NCBI GenBank assembly: GCA_964371405.1
Contig: CAYJLV010000017.1
Coordinates: 8,188 to 72,187 of the forward strand
Length of the DNA stretch: 64,000 nt
Origin: JAMHWF01 sp964371405
Lineage (GTDB): Bacteria > Pseudomonadota > Gammaproteobacteria > Burkholderiales > Burkholderiaceae_C
Direction of reading: 5' to 3'
In this document: positions 10,550-18,769 of the stretch, one piece after another
How the letters are laid out: every line of letters begins with the position of its first letter
Numbering within the stretch: position 1 is the stretch's first letter
Notes under the pieces: generated by a model
Database searches by the model: none
Seen by the model: only the letters and a program-made list of their open reading frames with translations
What the model was told of the DNA's origin: nothing
Translations under genes and position numbers: made by a program

Positions 10550-12386
10550 AGGCGCCGCGCGGCCGGCCGTTGTAGCCCGCCGTCGGCGCATAGTGCCGGT
10601 CGAACAGGTTCTCGACACGCGCCTGCAGCGACCACTGCGCGTCGATCACCCAGCGCGCCGCGACATCGACGACGCTGTACGAGGGCAGCGTGATGCCGCC
10701 GCTGTCGTCGCGCTCACCGACGTGGCGCAGCGCCGTGCCGGCCGACCAGCGCCCGGCGTCGTATTCGGCGCGCAGCACACCCTGGCGCTGCGGGCGCCGC
10801 AGCAGGCGCAGCCCGGTGGCGGCATCGACCGGATCCTGCAGCGTCGCCTCGCCGGCAAGGCGCCAGGCGCCCCAGCGCGCACGCGCCGCGAGCTCGAGCC
10901 CTTCGTTCTTCGCGCGCGCGATGTTCTGCGGCACGAAGAAGGCGTCGCTCGCGATCTTGTCGCGGTAGCGCGCGGAGAACCAGGTCGCGCGCAGCAGCAC
11001 GTCTTCGTTCTCCCACTGCAGGCCGAAATCGACGTTGCGGGCGCGCTCGGGCCGCAGGTTCGGGTTGTTGCAGACGAAGCCGAACGGCGCGCAGTCGAAG
11101 TACAGGAAGTCCAGCGTCGGCGGCGTGTGGCTGGTCGACGCGCTGGCGATTGCCTGCAACCCGCCGCCGAGCTTGAGCGTTCCGCCGAGCAGGCCGTTGG
11201 TCGACGCTCCGAAGTCGCTCGTGCGGTCGTGGCGCAGGTTGGCCTGCAGGCTGCCCCAGGCCGCGGTGTACGTCGCGCCGGCGCGTGCGCTGCCGGTGCG
11301 GCGGTCCTGCCGCGTGTAGGTCAGATTGTCGGTCGACTGGTTCAGCCGCTCGGCGCCGAGCTGCAGCGCCCAGCCGCCGCCGAGCGAGCCGTCGAGCGAC
11401 ACGGCGGCGACTCGGTTGTGCAGCGTGTTGCCGAAGGTGAACGGACCGAACGCCGTGACCTCGGTGTCACTGCGTTCCTCGTCGGCGCCGCCGAGGCGCC
11501 AGCCGAGCGCCCAGCCGGCCGCCACCTCGTGGCGGCCGCGCAGCGCCAGGGCGCGCTGCTCGATGCGTGCCGTGTGCGTGTCGGTCGGTGCACTCGACGC
11601 GAACACGCTGTCGTACTCGACGCGGCCGCGGTTCTCGCGCAGGTCGAGCGCGAGCTCGTGGCCGGCCGCGAGCCGGCCGTCGAGCGCGAGCGCGACGTGG
11701 CTGCGCCGATTGCCGTCGGCATCCGGGTTGGCGGTCGGCACCGCGACCGGGTCGGCCGCGCTGAAGCCGTCGGTGCGCTCGCTGCCGAGCGTCAGGCGCG
11801 CGCGCAACGCGTCGCTGCCGCCGGCGATCGAGGCCTGCGCCGAGCGCGTGCCGCGGCTGCCCGCGCCGACCGAGGCCTGGCCCGCGAGGCCGCTCGCACC
11901 GCGCCGCGTGAAGATCTGCATCACGCCGCCCGTCGCGCCGCCGCCATGCAGCGCCGCGAGGTTGCCGCGCACGACTTCGATGCGCTCGATCCACTCGATG
12001 GGGATCTGCGACAACGAGGCCTGGCCCGACGTCACGTCGGTCAGCGGGATGCCGTCGACGAGCACCAGCGTGTCGCGCGAATCGGCGCCGCGCAGCCGCA
12101 CGACGGCAGCCGTGCCGGGGCCGCCCTGCTGCTCGACCGACGCCGTGCCGAGCAGTGCGAGCGCCGAGACGGCGTCGCGCACGCCGGCGCGTTCGAGATC
12201 GCGGCGCGTCAGCACGCTGGTCGCTGCGACCTCCTGGCCGAGCGTGATCGGAGCGGCGCTCGCCGTCACGATGACGGGCTTCAACGGGTGGGGTTCTTCA
12301 GCGGATTGCGCCGCGCAGACGAGGAATGCCGTCGCGCAAGCGGCGGCCGGTCGACGCAGCGACCCGGCGGGAATGGAAACGATCAT
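10518..12386 (-). CDS. btuB: TonB-dependent vitamin B12 outer-membrane receptor
   Basis: This is an outer-membrane beta-barrel that imports cobalamin using TonB energy. The ATG at 12386 gives 622 aa with a signal peptide (SLRRPAAACATAFLVCAAQSA), a TonB box-like segment (PVIVTAS), a plug domain (about residues 50-160, including the VLVDGIPLTD region) and a 22-strand-type barrel ending in an aromatic-rich strand (GAFIALNWQSAQ). The regulatory context decides the substrate, because a cobalamin riboswitch lies directly upstream. No btuCDF or cob genes are in the window. Its 3' end overlaps the convergent nth by 32 bp. Confidence 0.93.
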   Translation of the reverse strand: MIVSIPAGSLRRPAAACATAFLVCAAQSAEEPHPLKPVIVTASAAPITLGQEVAATSVLTRRDLERAGVRDAVSALALLGTASVEQQGGPGTAAVVRLRGADSRDTLVLVDGIPLTDVTSGQASLSQIPIEWIERIEVVRGNLAALHGGGATGGVMQIFTRRGASGLAGQASVGAGSRGTRSAQASIAGGSDALRARLTLGSERTDGFSAADPVAVPTANPDADGNRRSHVALALDGRLAAGHELALDLRENRGRVEYDSVFASSAPTDTHTARIEQRALALRGRHEVAAGWALGWRLGGADEERSDTEVTAFGPFTFGNTLHNRVAAVSLDGSLGGGWALQLGAERLNQSTDNLTYTRQDRRTGSARAGATYTAAWGSLQANLRHDRTSDFGASTNGLLGGTLKLGGGLQAIASASTSHTPPTLDFLYFDCAPFGFVCNNPNLRPERARNVDFGLQWENEDVLLRATWFSARYRDKIASDAFFVPQNIARAKNEGLELAARARWGAWRLAGEATLQDPVDAATGLRLLRRPQRQGVLRAEYDAGRWSAGTALRHVGERDDSGGITLPSYSVVDVAARWVIDAQWSLQARVENLFDRHYAPTAGYNGRPRGAFIALNWQSAQ

Positions 12387-12469
12387 GGTGGAAGAACAGG
12401 CGATGAGTGCCGTTGCCCGCTTCCCCGCAGGCCCCGACGATGCGGCGCCGACCCTGGCGGGCGACGCCT

Positions 12470-12660
12470 CCTGTTGGCCGGTATCCGGGCTGGCGGAACC
12501 TGCCCTTGCGACCTTCCCAGCGTCGGGCGACGCCAGTGGCATGTGCGCAAGGACCAAAGCGCGAGGCTTCGTCCGCTGACCGTTGCGGGGGCAGCGCAGG
12601 CCCGGAACGACGCGCGTTCCTCCTGCTTCCCGTTTGACTGTGACGGTGAACACCGGCACG
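12470..12660 (-). promoter_or_regulatory. Cobalamin riboswitch upstream of btuB
   Basis: Read on the minus strand, the conserved elements occur in order: the 5' ACGGGAAGCAGG region near 12625, CTGCCCCCGCAACGG (12580-12594), ATGCCACTGG (12533-12542), GCTGGGAAGGTCGC, and the B12 box AGCCCGGATACCGGCC (12476-12491). These are the conserved core sequences of the AdoCbl riboswitch class. The region from the box to the btuB ATG is 84 nt and can form a GC-rich hairpin near the weak Shine-Dalgarno site, so control by translation initiation is likely. The outer boundaries are approximate. It should switch btuB off when B12 is plentiful. Confidence 0.95.
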
Positions 12661-12695
12661 AGCACCAACCCCGCGATGGTAGCAGTGCCGCCGCC

Positions 12696-12701
12696 TACAA
12701 T
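12696..12701 (+). promoter_or_regulatory. Possible -10 element for the zapA operon
   Basis: TACAAT lies 19-24 bases upstream of the ATG at 12720, and AGGGAGG follows as the ribosome binding site. There is no convincing -35. The promoter would be divergent from the riboswitch-controlled btuB transcript. Confidence 0.35.
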
Positions 12702-12719
12702 CGCCGCAGGGAGGCCGCC

Positions 12720-12938
12720 ATGTCGTCACTGCAAGAACTCGCCGACCGCGTCGAGCGGCTGCTGCTGCGGCACGACGAACTCAAGCGCACCGTCGAGCTG
12801 CTCGAGCGCCAGCTCGACAGCGTCGCGCACGAACGCGACAGCGCGCGTGCGCGGCTGGCCGCGGCGCGCACGCGCATCGACGCGCTGCTCGCGCGCCTGC
12901 CCGACGAAGCCGCCTCCGGCGCCGGAGGCGCGCCGTGA
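12720..12938 (+). CDS. Small coiled-coil protein, TIGR02449 family (upstream of zapA)
   Basis: This is a 72-aa, highly charged protein (MSSLQELADRVERLLLRHDE...) predicted to be almost entirely coiled coil up to about residue 60, with a short Ala/Gly-rich tail. The start is supported by AGGGAGG. Its stop overlaps the GTG start of zapA (GTGA), so the two are translationally coupled. Small coiled-coil proteins in this position belong to the TIGR02449 family. By size and shape it resembles ZapB, and a role at the division ring beside ZapA is inferred from context only. Confidence 0.75.
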   Translation: MSSLQELADRVERLLLRHDELKRTVELLERQLDSVAHERDSARARLAAARTRIDALLARLPDEAASGAGGAP

Positions 12939-13240
12939 AGCAGATCGAAGTGACGATCATGGGCCAGAGCTACATCCTCGGCTGCCCCGAGGGCGGCGAG
13001 ACGGCGCTGCTCGAAGCCGTCGACGCCGTCGACCGCGAGATGTGCGCGATCCGCGACAACGGCAAGGTCAAGGCGCGCGAGCGCATCGCGGTGCTCGCAG
13101 CGCTGAACCTGGCATTCGCGCTGGCGCAGCGCCCCGCCGCGCCGCGCGGCGGCACCGCTGCAGCAGCGGGCGACGTCGATGTCGACGCGCTGGTGCGCCG
13201 CATCGACGCAGCGCTCGGCGACGACGGTCGTCTGTTGTAG
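12935..13240 (+). CDS. zapA: Cell division protein ZapA
   Basis: ZapA bundles FtsZ filaments at midcell. The 101-aa protein starts with GTG (MKQIEVTIMGQSYILGCPEG). It has the ZapA N-terminal beta domain followed by a long helix (RERIAVLAALNLAFALAQ) that forms the tetramer. The C-terminal segment is Ala/Gly-rich. It is coupled to the small coiled-coil gene by a 4-bp overlap and followed by the 6S RNA gene, the usual order in beta- and gammaproteobacteria. Confidence 0.94.
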   Translation: MKQIEVTIMGQSYILGCPEGGETALLEAVDAVDREMCAIRDNGKVKARERIAVLAALNLAFALAQRPAAPRGGTAAAAGDVDVDALVRRIDAALGDDGRLL

Positions 13241-13292
13241 TTGCGAGAGACCTCGCGCGCTTCGCGCACTGCGCGCGCGTCGTAGAATGGCC

Positions 13293-13477
13293 TCGTCCGT
13301 CGCGTTCGCGTGAGTCTTATATTTCCTTGAACCGATGCTCATCGAGCCAGGGCTTGGAACATTGCCGGGCTGGTGCGATCGTCTCGCGTCAGATGAACCC
13401 GAAGCCCGTGCTGACCTCGCCCACCTGAATCCCCTGGGTTCAGGAATGCGGCTCACGGCTCGCGGCGGACACCCCTC
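13293..13477 (+). ncRNA. ssrS: 6S RNA
   Basis: The segment between zapA and the next gene has the 6S RNA layout. The closing stem pairs GTCCGTCGCG (13295-13304) with CGCGGCGGAC (13461-13470). The 5' strand of the bubble reads GAGTCTTATATTTCCTTGAACCGATG, printed here as GAGTCTTATATTTCC plus TTGAACCGATG; it parallels the E. coli CCCTGAGCCGATA region. The 3' strand carries the small hairpin CCTGAA...TTCAGG (13424-13444), like the CCTTGAA...TTCAAGG of E. coli, then GCGGC. A TAGAAT at 13283-13288 is a good -10. 6S RNA sequesters sigma-70 RNA polymerase in stationary phase. Ends are approximate. The gene that often follows, a 5-formyl-THF cyclo-ligase, is absent here. Confidence 0.9.
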
Positions 13478-13489
13478 ACCCTTCCCCCG

Positions 13490-13953
<464 letters not shown>

Positions 13954-13957
<4 letters not shown>

Positions 13958-14760
13958 CGCTCGAATGGCTGCTCGTCGCCGAGTTGCTGCTGCTCGGCTC
14001 GGTGGCGGGCTTCCTCGCCGGGCTGCTCGGAGTCGGCGGCGGCATGATGATGGTGCCGTTCATGACGATGCTGCTCGACCACAAGGGCTACCCGGCCGGG
14101 CACGTCGTCAAGATGGCGATCGGCACCTCGCTCGCAACGATCTGCTTCACGTCGGTGTCTTCGGTGCGGGCGCATCACCGTCACGGCGCGGTGCGCTGGG
14201 ACATCCTGCGCCGCATGGCGCCCGCCATCGTGCTGGCCTCGTATGCAGGCGCCTGGCTCGCCACGCGCGTCGACGGGCGGCTGCTCGCCGCGCTGTTCGC
14301 CGTCTTCGTCGGCTGGTCGGCGACGCGGATGCTGCGCGGCAGGAAGCCGCGCCCGACGCGCCAGCTGCCCGGGCGCGCCGGCATGGCCGCGGCCGGCTCG
14401 GCGGTCGGCGTCGCATCGGGCATGACGGGAGCAGGCGGCGCCTTCATCTCGGTGCCGTTCATGGTGGCGTGCAACGTGCCGATCCACAACGCAGTCGCCA
14501 CGTCGGCGGCGCTCGGTTTCCCGGTCGCCGTCGCGGGGTCGATCGGATACATCGTCAACGGCTGGCCGCTGGCGCTGCCGGCAACACTGGGCTACATCTA
14601 CCTGCCGGCCCTGGCAATCGTGTCGGTCGCCAGCGTGCTCGCCGCGCCGCACGGCGCGCGCGCCGCGCACCGCCTCGATGTGCGGCGCCTGCAGCACGCC
14701 TTCGCCGTGCTGCTCTACGGCCTGGCCGGCTACATGCTCTACAAGGGCTGGCGCGGCTGA
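13954..14760 (+). CDS. TauE/SafE family membrane permease (sulfite exporter-like)
   Basis: This is a 268-aa inner-membrane protein starting at GTG 13954 (MTLEWLLVAELLLLGSVAGFLAG), with about eight hydrophobic segments. It carries the twofold family motif: GLLGVGGGMMMVPF in the first half and GMTGAGGAFISVPF in the second. Members of the family export sulfite, sulfoacetate or related anions, and the substrate cannot be told from sequence. It overlaps the EVE gene by 4 bp. Its stop codon directly abuts the stop of the convergent GGDEF gene with no spacer. Confidence 0.88.
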
Positions 14761-15786
14761 TCAGTTGCCGCTCTGAAAGCGGATGCTGGCCAGTGCGACG
14801 TGGTTGCCGCCGCGGCGCCGCGCCTCGGCCAGCGCCTGCTCGGCCGCCTGCACCAGCTCTTGCTGCGTGCCCGCCGTGTGCGGGAAGCTGGCAACGCCCA
14901 TCGACACGGTGAACGTCAGGTCGCGCCCGTCGTGCGCCACGATCTGCGTGGCGCACTGGCGGCGCAGCCCCTCCATGCGCGAATGCGCCGTCGCCAGGCC
15001 GACGCCCGACAGCAGCACGGCGAAGTGCTCGTCGCTCAGGCGGCACGACGCGTCCATCGCGCGCGTGTTGTCGCGCAGCTGGCGCCCCAGCATCTCGAGG
15101 ATGCGCGTGCGCGCCGCCGCGCCGGCGGCCTGCGCCGCCTCGTTCAGCGGGTCGAGTGCGATCGACACCAGCGCGAACTGTCGGTGCTCGCGCGTCGACA
15201 GGTCGACCTCGCGACGCAGCTGGTCCTCGAAGTGGGCATGGCTGTAGAGGCCCGTCGTGCGATCGCGCAGGCCGTTGTCGTGCAGCTCGCGGCGCAACGC
15301 CTCGTTGGCCTTCTGCTGCGCCTCCAGCTGCTCGAGCGCGGCGCGCAGCTGCTGCTCGCGCTGGCGCGTCGCGCCGAGGTCCTGCCACGCCGTCAGCAGC
15401 AGCGCCGGCGCGTCGGCGGCCGCCGGCACTGCCACGCGCACGACGCTGAACTCGCGCCGTGCGCCGCTGCGCTCGAGCCGGTGCTCGGCCTGCGTACCGC
15501 CCGCCGCAAGCGCCGCCTGGTCGGCAGTGCGCAGCACCGCAGCCTGCGCGGCGCCGAACAGCTCGGCATCGGTGAGCCCGGCGACGCTGCTGCCGAGCAG
15601 TTCGTCCATTGCCGCGTTGACGTGAAGGTAGCGTCCGCTGCCGACATCCTTGGCCGCCAGCGGCAGCGCCAGCCGATCGAGCAGCGCGAGCAGCAGGCCG
15701 GTCGCGCCCTGCGCATCGATGCGCGCGGCCGCGATCAGGTCGCGCGCGGAGTCGGCGCCGGGAGGGGGCGAACTGCTTTGCATCAT
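14761..15786 (-). CDS. PAS-GGDEF protein with degenerate active site
   Basis: This 341-aa soluble signalling protein starts MMQSSSPPPGAD. It has a PAS-like domain (about residues 35-155, with NAAMDELLGSSVAGLTDAEL), a coiled coil (about 160-190) and a GGDEF-type domain introduced by DRTTGLYSHAHFEDQL. The signature position reads CRLSDEHFAVLL where GGDEF/GGEEF is expected, so diguanylate cyclase activity is unlikely. The fold residues VSMGVASFPH and AEQALAEARRRGGN are kept. It lies 135 bp downstream of the ANTAR regulator on the same strand and may be co-transcribed. A role as a receptor or allosteric partner is inference. Confidence 0.82.
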   Translation of the reverse strand: MMQSSSPPPGADSARDLIAAARIDAQGATGLLLALLDRLALPLAAKDVGSGRYLHVNAAMDELLGSSVAGLTDAELFGAAQAAVLRTADQAALAAGGTQAEHRLERSGARREFSVVRVAVPAAADAPALLLTAWQDLGATRQREQQLRAALEQLEAQQKANEALRRELHDNGLRDRTTGLYSHAHFEDQLRREVDLSTREHRQFALVSIALDPLNEAAQAAGAAARTRILEMLGRQLRDNTRAMDASCRLSDEHFAVLLSGVGLATAHSRMEGLRRQCATQIVAHDGRDLTFTVSMGVASFPHTAGTQQELVQAAEQALAEARRRGGNHVALASIRFQSGN

Positions 15787-15921
15787 CGGTATTCCTCGAC
15801 GGCAGCCGATCCGCCGGCCCGTCCGCGCGTAGTGTTGGTCGGCCGTGCACGCTTGGCAAGCGCCGCGCCGTAACGAAAGCCCCCGCACCCCCGCACCCCC
15901 GAATCGCGGAGGATCGTTGCG

Positions 15922-17193
15922 CTACCCGCCGGCAAACAGCGCGTGTACGCCCTGCTCGTACTGCCCGACCAGGTGCTCGAAGACGTCGAGCAGCGCCTCG
16001 CTGTCGCCGGCCATGGCCTCGAGCGCATCGTCGGCCGGTGCGCGCAGTGCGGCGAGTTGCTGCTGCAGCAGGCGCTGCGCTTCGTCGAGCTCGGCGCGGA
16101 TCCCGGGCGAGCTGAGCGGCGCCTGCCTCAGCCGCTGCTGCGCCTCTTCGAGCACGCCGATCGTCGCTGCAGCATCGGCGGCGGCGCTCGACGCTGCGGC
16201 GCCGTCGAGCAGGCGGCCGAGCAGCGCCTGCTTGGCCAGGCGCTGCGACAGCATGCGTTGCCGGCCGGCCAGGTTGACGACGGCCAGCGTCGGGAGCGGG
16301 CTGCTCGACTCCAGCGCCGTCGTCAGCCGCTCCGCCGCCTGCAGCAGAGTCTCGGCCGCGGCATCGAGCGCGGGCAGTTCGGCGCGCGCAGGCGCCACGT
16401 CGAGCAGCGGTTCGACGCTGCGCCATGCCTGCTCGACGGCGTCCAGCAGGTCGCCCCAGCTCGGGCGCGACAGTGTCCGGGACAGCGTCTCGATGGCCTC
16501 GCGTGCGCGCTCCCGCGCCGCCTCGGCCCGAGCGCGCCACGGCGGCGTATCGAGGCCGGCGCAGCGCAGCGCGTGCAGCTTGACGAGTTGCTGCGACAGC
16601 ATGCGCAGCACGCCGGCGCCATTGACGTTGCCGGCGTCGCGCGCCGCGTCGATCAGGCGCTGCGATACCGCGCCGACGCGCTCTTGGCGGCGCATCGACG
16701 CACCGCGCAGCAGGCGAAACGCCTCGTCCTCGTCGACGTGGCGCGAGCGCATCAGGATGCCCTTGGCGCGGTCGACCAGCTTGCGCTCCTCGTAGCGGCG
16801 CAGCAGCGCCTCGTGCTCGCTCCGCAGCGTCTGCTCGATCGCGAAGCGCGCGCGCGCGAGTTGCGCCAGCGCGCGCAGCCGCGCCGGCGCATAGCCGTTG
16901 ACGACGTGCGCATGCACGCCGCTGCGCAGCGCGGCGTCGAGCGTCTCGGCTTCGCCGTCGCTCGTAAACAGCAGCACCGGCACCGGCGCGTGGCGCTGCA
17001 GGTCGGCGAGCGCGGGCAGCAGCGCCTCCAACGGATGCGGATCCCAGGCGACGACGAGCTCCGGCTGCAACGCCGCCACATCGCGAACGATGCGCGCAGG
17101 CTCGCTCGAGGCGCGGACGATGAGCCCCTGCGCCGCCAGGTCGGCGGCGATGTCGGGGGCCCCGGGGGCGGCGATCAGCAGGATGTCGTTCAT
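15922..17193 (-). CDS. NasT-like ANTAR regulator fused to two PilJ-type nitrate-sensing domains
   Basis: This 423-aa regulator has an unusual order of parts. Residues 1-118 are a receiver-like domain with D51 (VVAWD) at the phosphoacceptor place. It lacks the usual acidic pair at the start, and the conserved Lys after strand 5 is replaced (HVVNGYAP). Residues 129-185 are an ANTAR RNA-binding domain (EERKLVDRAKGILMRSRHVDEDEAF). Two PilJ/NarX-like boxes follow, NGAGVLRMLSQQLVK (191-205) and NLAGRQRMLSQRLAK (307-321). No signal peptide or membrane segment is seen. It is divergent from the nitrate transporter. NasR of Klebsiella joins a NIT nitrate sensor to ANTAR, and NasT needs a separate NasS. 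Here the sensor appears to be built in, so nitrate-triggered antitermination is inferred. Confidence 0.85.
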   Translation of the reverse strand: MNDILLIAAPGAPDIAADLAAQGLIVRASSEPARIVRDVAALQPELVVAWDPHPLEALLPALADLQRHAPVPVLLFTSDGEAETLDAALRSGVHAHVVNGYAPARLRALAQLARARFAIEQTLRSEHEALLRRYEERKLVDRAKGILMRSRHVDEDEAFRLLRGASMRRQERVGAVSQRLIDAARDAGNVNGAGVLRMLSQQLVKLHALRCAGLDTPPWRARAEAARERAREAIETLSRTLSRPSWGDLLDAVEQAWRSVEPLLDVAPARAELPALDAAAETLLQAAERLTTALESSSPLPTLAVVNLAGRQRMLSQRLAKQALLGRLLDGAAASSAAADAAATIGVLEEAQQRLRQAPLSSPGIRAELDEAQRLLQQQLAALRAPADDALEAMAGDSEALLDVFEHLVGQYEQGVHALFAGG

Positions 17194-17348
17194 CGGTCAC
17201 CGAAGGAGACGCGCGGATGCGAGGGACAAGGAACGGCAAGCATGCGCCACGCCATCGGACGCTGCGCGCGCACACCCCACATTGTGCTGCGGCGCACCTT
17301 CGTGGCACATGGAGGCACCGCCCTAGCGCCCACCGCAGCCGCGATTGC

Positions 17349-17364
17349 TGGCCCGGGTCTTGCG
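17349..17364 (+). promoter_or_regulatory. Sigma-54-like -24/-12 promoter before the nitrate transporter
   Basis: TGGCCC-N5-TTGCG matches the sigma-54 pattern TGGCAC-N5-TTGCW at the invariant GG and GC with correct spacing. The expected start of transcription is near 17375, at the foot of the ANTAR-type hairpin. The match is weaker than the nirB promoter and is proposed from sequence only. Confidence 0.5.
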
Positions 17365-17373
17365 ATATCGGGA

Positions 17374-17395
17374 TCGGGTGCAGCGAGGCACCCGA
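17374..17395 (+). promoter_or_regulatory. ANTAR-type leader hairpin with A1/G4 hexaloop
   Basis: A perfect 8-bp stem, TCGGGTGC/GCACCCGA, encloses the hexaloop AGCGAG. Established ANTAR targets are hairpins with six-base loops having A at position 1 and G at position 4, and this loop has both. Two further GC-rich hairpins follow: 17396-17415 (CCCCGC/GCGGGG) and 17423-17438 (GCGCGA/TCGCGC). They could form the second ANTAR stem or a terminator, but neither loop fits the A1/G4 rule and there is no T-run. The hairpin lies 65 bp before the transporter ATG and opposite the divergent ANTAR-protein gene. Confidence 0.6.
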
Positions 17396-17460
17396 CCCCG
17401 CCGCGGACCGCGGGGATTGCAAGCGCGACGCCTCGCGCGCACCCCGATGCCCTGATCACG

Positions 17461-18759
17461 ATGAGCAGTCATTGCGTTCCCGCACAGTCGTTCCTGCGCA
17501 GCGGCCACTGGCCCACGCTGGCGAGCGCCTTCCTCTACTTCGCATTTTCGTGCTGCATCTGGGTGCTCAACGGCGCAATGGCGCCATTCATCAGCGAGTC
17601 GCTGCAGCTCTCGCCGGCGCAGAAGGGGCTGATGCTGTCGATCCCGATCTTCGCCGGCGCGCTGATGCGCTTTCCGCTCGGCGTGCTGGCGCAATACATC
17701 GGTCGCAAGAATGCGACGCTGGTCGAGATGAGCCTGATCGCCGTCGCGATGGGCTACGGCTTCCTCTTCGTCGAAACCTTCGACGATGTGCTCGCGATGG
17801 GCGTGCTGCTGGGCATCGCCGGCGCGAGCTTCGGCGTCGCGCTGTCGCTCGGCTCGGGGTCGTTCCCGCCGCAGCACAAGGGGCTGGCGATGGGCATCGT
17901 CGGCGCCGGCAACGTCGGCACCGCCGTCTCGGTGCTGGTCGCGCCACCGCTGGCGCAGTGGCTGGGCTGGCAGGCGGTGTACGGGGTCGCGGCGGCGGCG
18001 ATCGCGCTGCCGATGGTCGTGATGATCGTCTTCGCGAAGGAGCCGACCGACGTCGACGCGCGTGCAACGCTGCGCGAACACGTCGCCTGCCTGTTCGAGA
18101 AGGACGGCTGGGCGTTCAGCCTGATCTACGGCGTTACCTTCGGCGGCTTCATCGGCCTGGCGACCTTCCTGCCGACCTACTACCACGACCAGTTCGGCGT
18201 CAGCAAGGTCGAGGCCGGCCAGCTGACGATGCTCGCCGCCTTCATGGCCGCCGCTGTGCGCGTCGCCGGCGGCTGGATCGCCGACCGATGGGGCGGCGTC
18301 AACACGCTGACGCTGGTGCTCGTCATCGTCGCTGCCTGCCTGGGTGTCGTCGGCTTCGCCAGCGCCTCACTCGCCGCGACGACGCTGCTGCTGATGCTGT
18401 GCTTCGCCGCGCTCGGCGCCGGCAACGGCGCGCTGTTCCAGCTCGTTCCGCTGCGCTGGCCGGCCGCCACCGCCGTCGCCGGCTCGATGATCGGCGAGAT
18501 GGGCGCGCTCGGCGGCGGCATCGTGCCGACGGCGATGGGGCTGTCGAAGCAGAACTTCGGCACGCACGCCTGGGGCTTCGTGCTGTTCGCCGTACTCGCA
18601 CTGGCGATGCTCGGCGTGATGCGCGTGATGCAGATCCGCTGGACGCGCACCTGGGCCGAGCGCGGTGGCCGCGCTCGGCCCAGCGGGCCCGAAGGGCCCG
18701 CGGGCCGGAACTCACTGCTCCCCCGAGACCCCTCCGTGAGGGGGCTCCAGCATGAATAA
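17461..18759 (+). CDS. Nitrate/nitrite MFS transporter (NarK/NasA family)
   Basis: This inner-membrane MFS carrier of 432 aa and 12 helices brings nitrate into the cell for assimilation. Diagnostic nitrate-porter features are the Arg in ALMRFPLGVLAQYIGRKN, the glycine-rich nitrate signature in GVALSLGSGSFPPQHKGLAMGIVGAGNVG (given here as its two ends, GVALSLGSGS and GIVGAGNVG) and a second one near FAALGAGNGALFQLVP. The ATG at 17461 follows the proposed leader. The last ~30 residues (from about ERGGRARP) are hydrophilic and are encoded by a palindrome-rich stretch, so they are probably a repeat-derived extension. It is convergent with the kinase gene, 10 bp apart. Confidence 0.93.
   Translation: MSSHCVPAQSFLRSGHWPTLASAFLYFAFSCCIWVLNGAMAPFISESLQLSPAQKGLMLSIPIFAGALMRFPLGVLAQYIGRKNATLVEMSLIAVAMGYGFLFVETFDDVLAMGVLLGIAGASFGVALSLGSGSFPPQHKGLAMGIVGAGNVGTAVSVLVAPPLAQWLGWQAVYGVAAAAIALPMVVMIVFAKEPTDVDARATLREHVACLFEKDGWAFSLIYGVTFGGFIGLATFLPTYYHDQFGVSKVEAGQLTMLAAFMAAAVRVAGGWIADRWGGVNTLTLVLVIVAACLGVVGFASASLAATTLLLMLCFAALGAGNGALFQLVPLRWPAATAVAGSMIGEMGALGGGIVPTAMGLSKQNFGTHAWGFVLFAVLALAMLGVMRVMQIRWTRTWAERGGRARPSGPEGPAGRNSLLPRDPSVRGLQHE
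18729..18743 (+). repeat. GC-rich hairpin in the 3' end of the transporter gene
   Basis: CCCCTC-CGT-GAGGGG forms a tight stem within the last codons of the transporter, close to the convergent kinase stop. It may act as a bidirectional transcription stop, although there is no T-run. The nearby GGGCCCGAAGGGCCC (from 18687) is another palindrome. Confidence 0.45.
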
Positions 18760-18769
18760 CGTCGTGGGG

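Noticed and set aside
17396..17415. Considered as an intrinsic terminator of the nitrate-transporter leader
   Set aside because: The stem CCCCGC/GCGGGG is good, but it is followed by ATTGCAAG and not by a T-run; it was kept only as a possible part of the leader structure.
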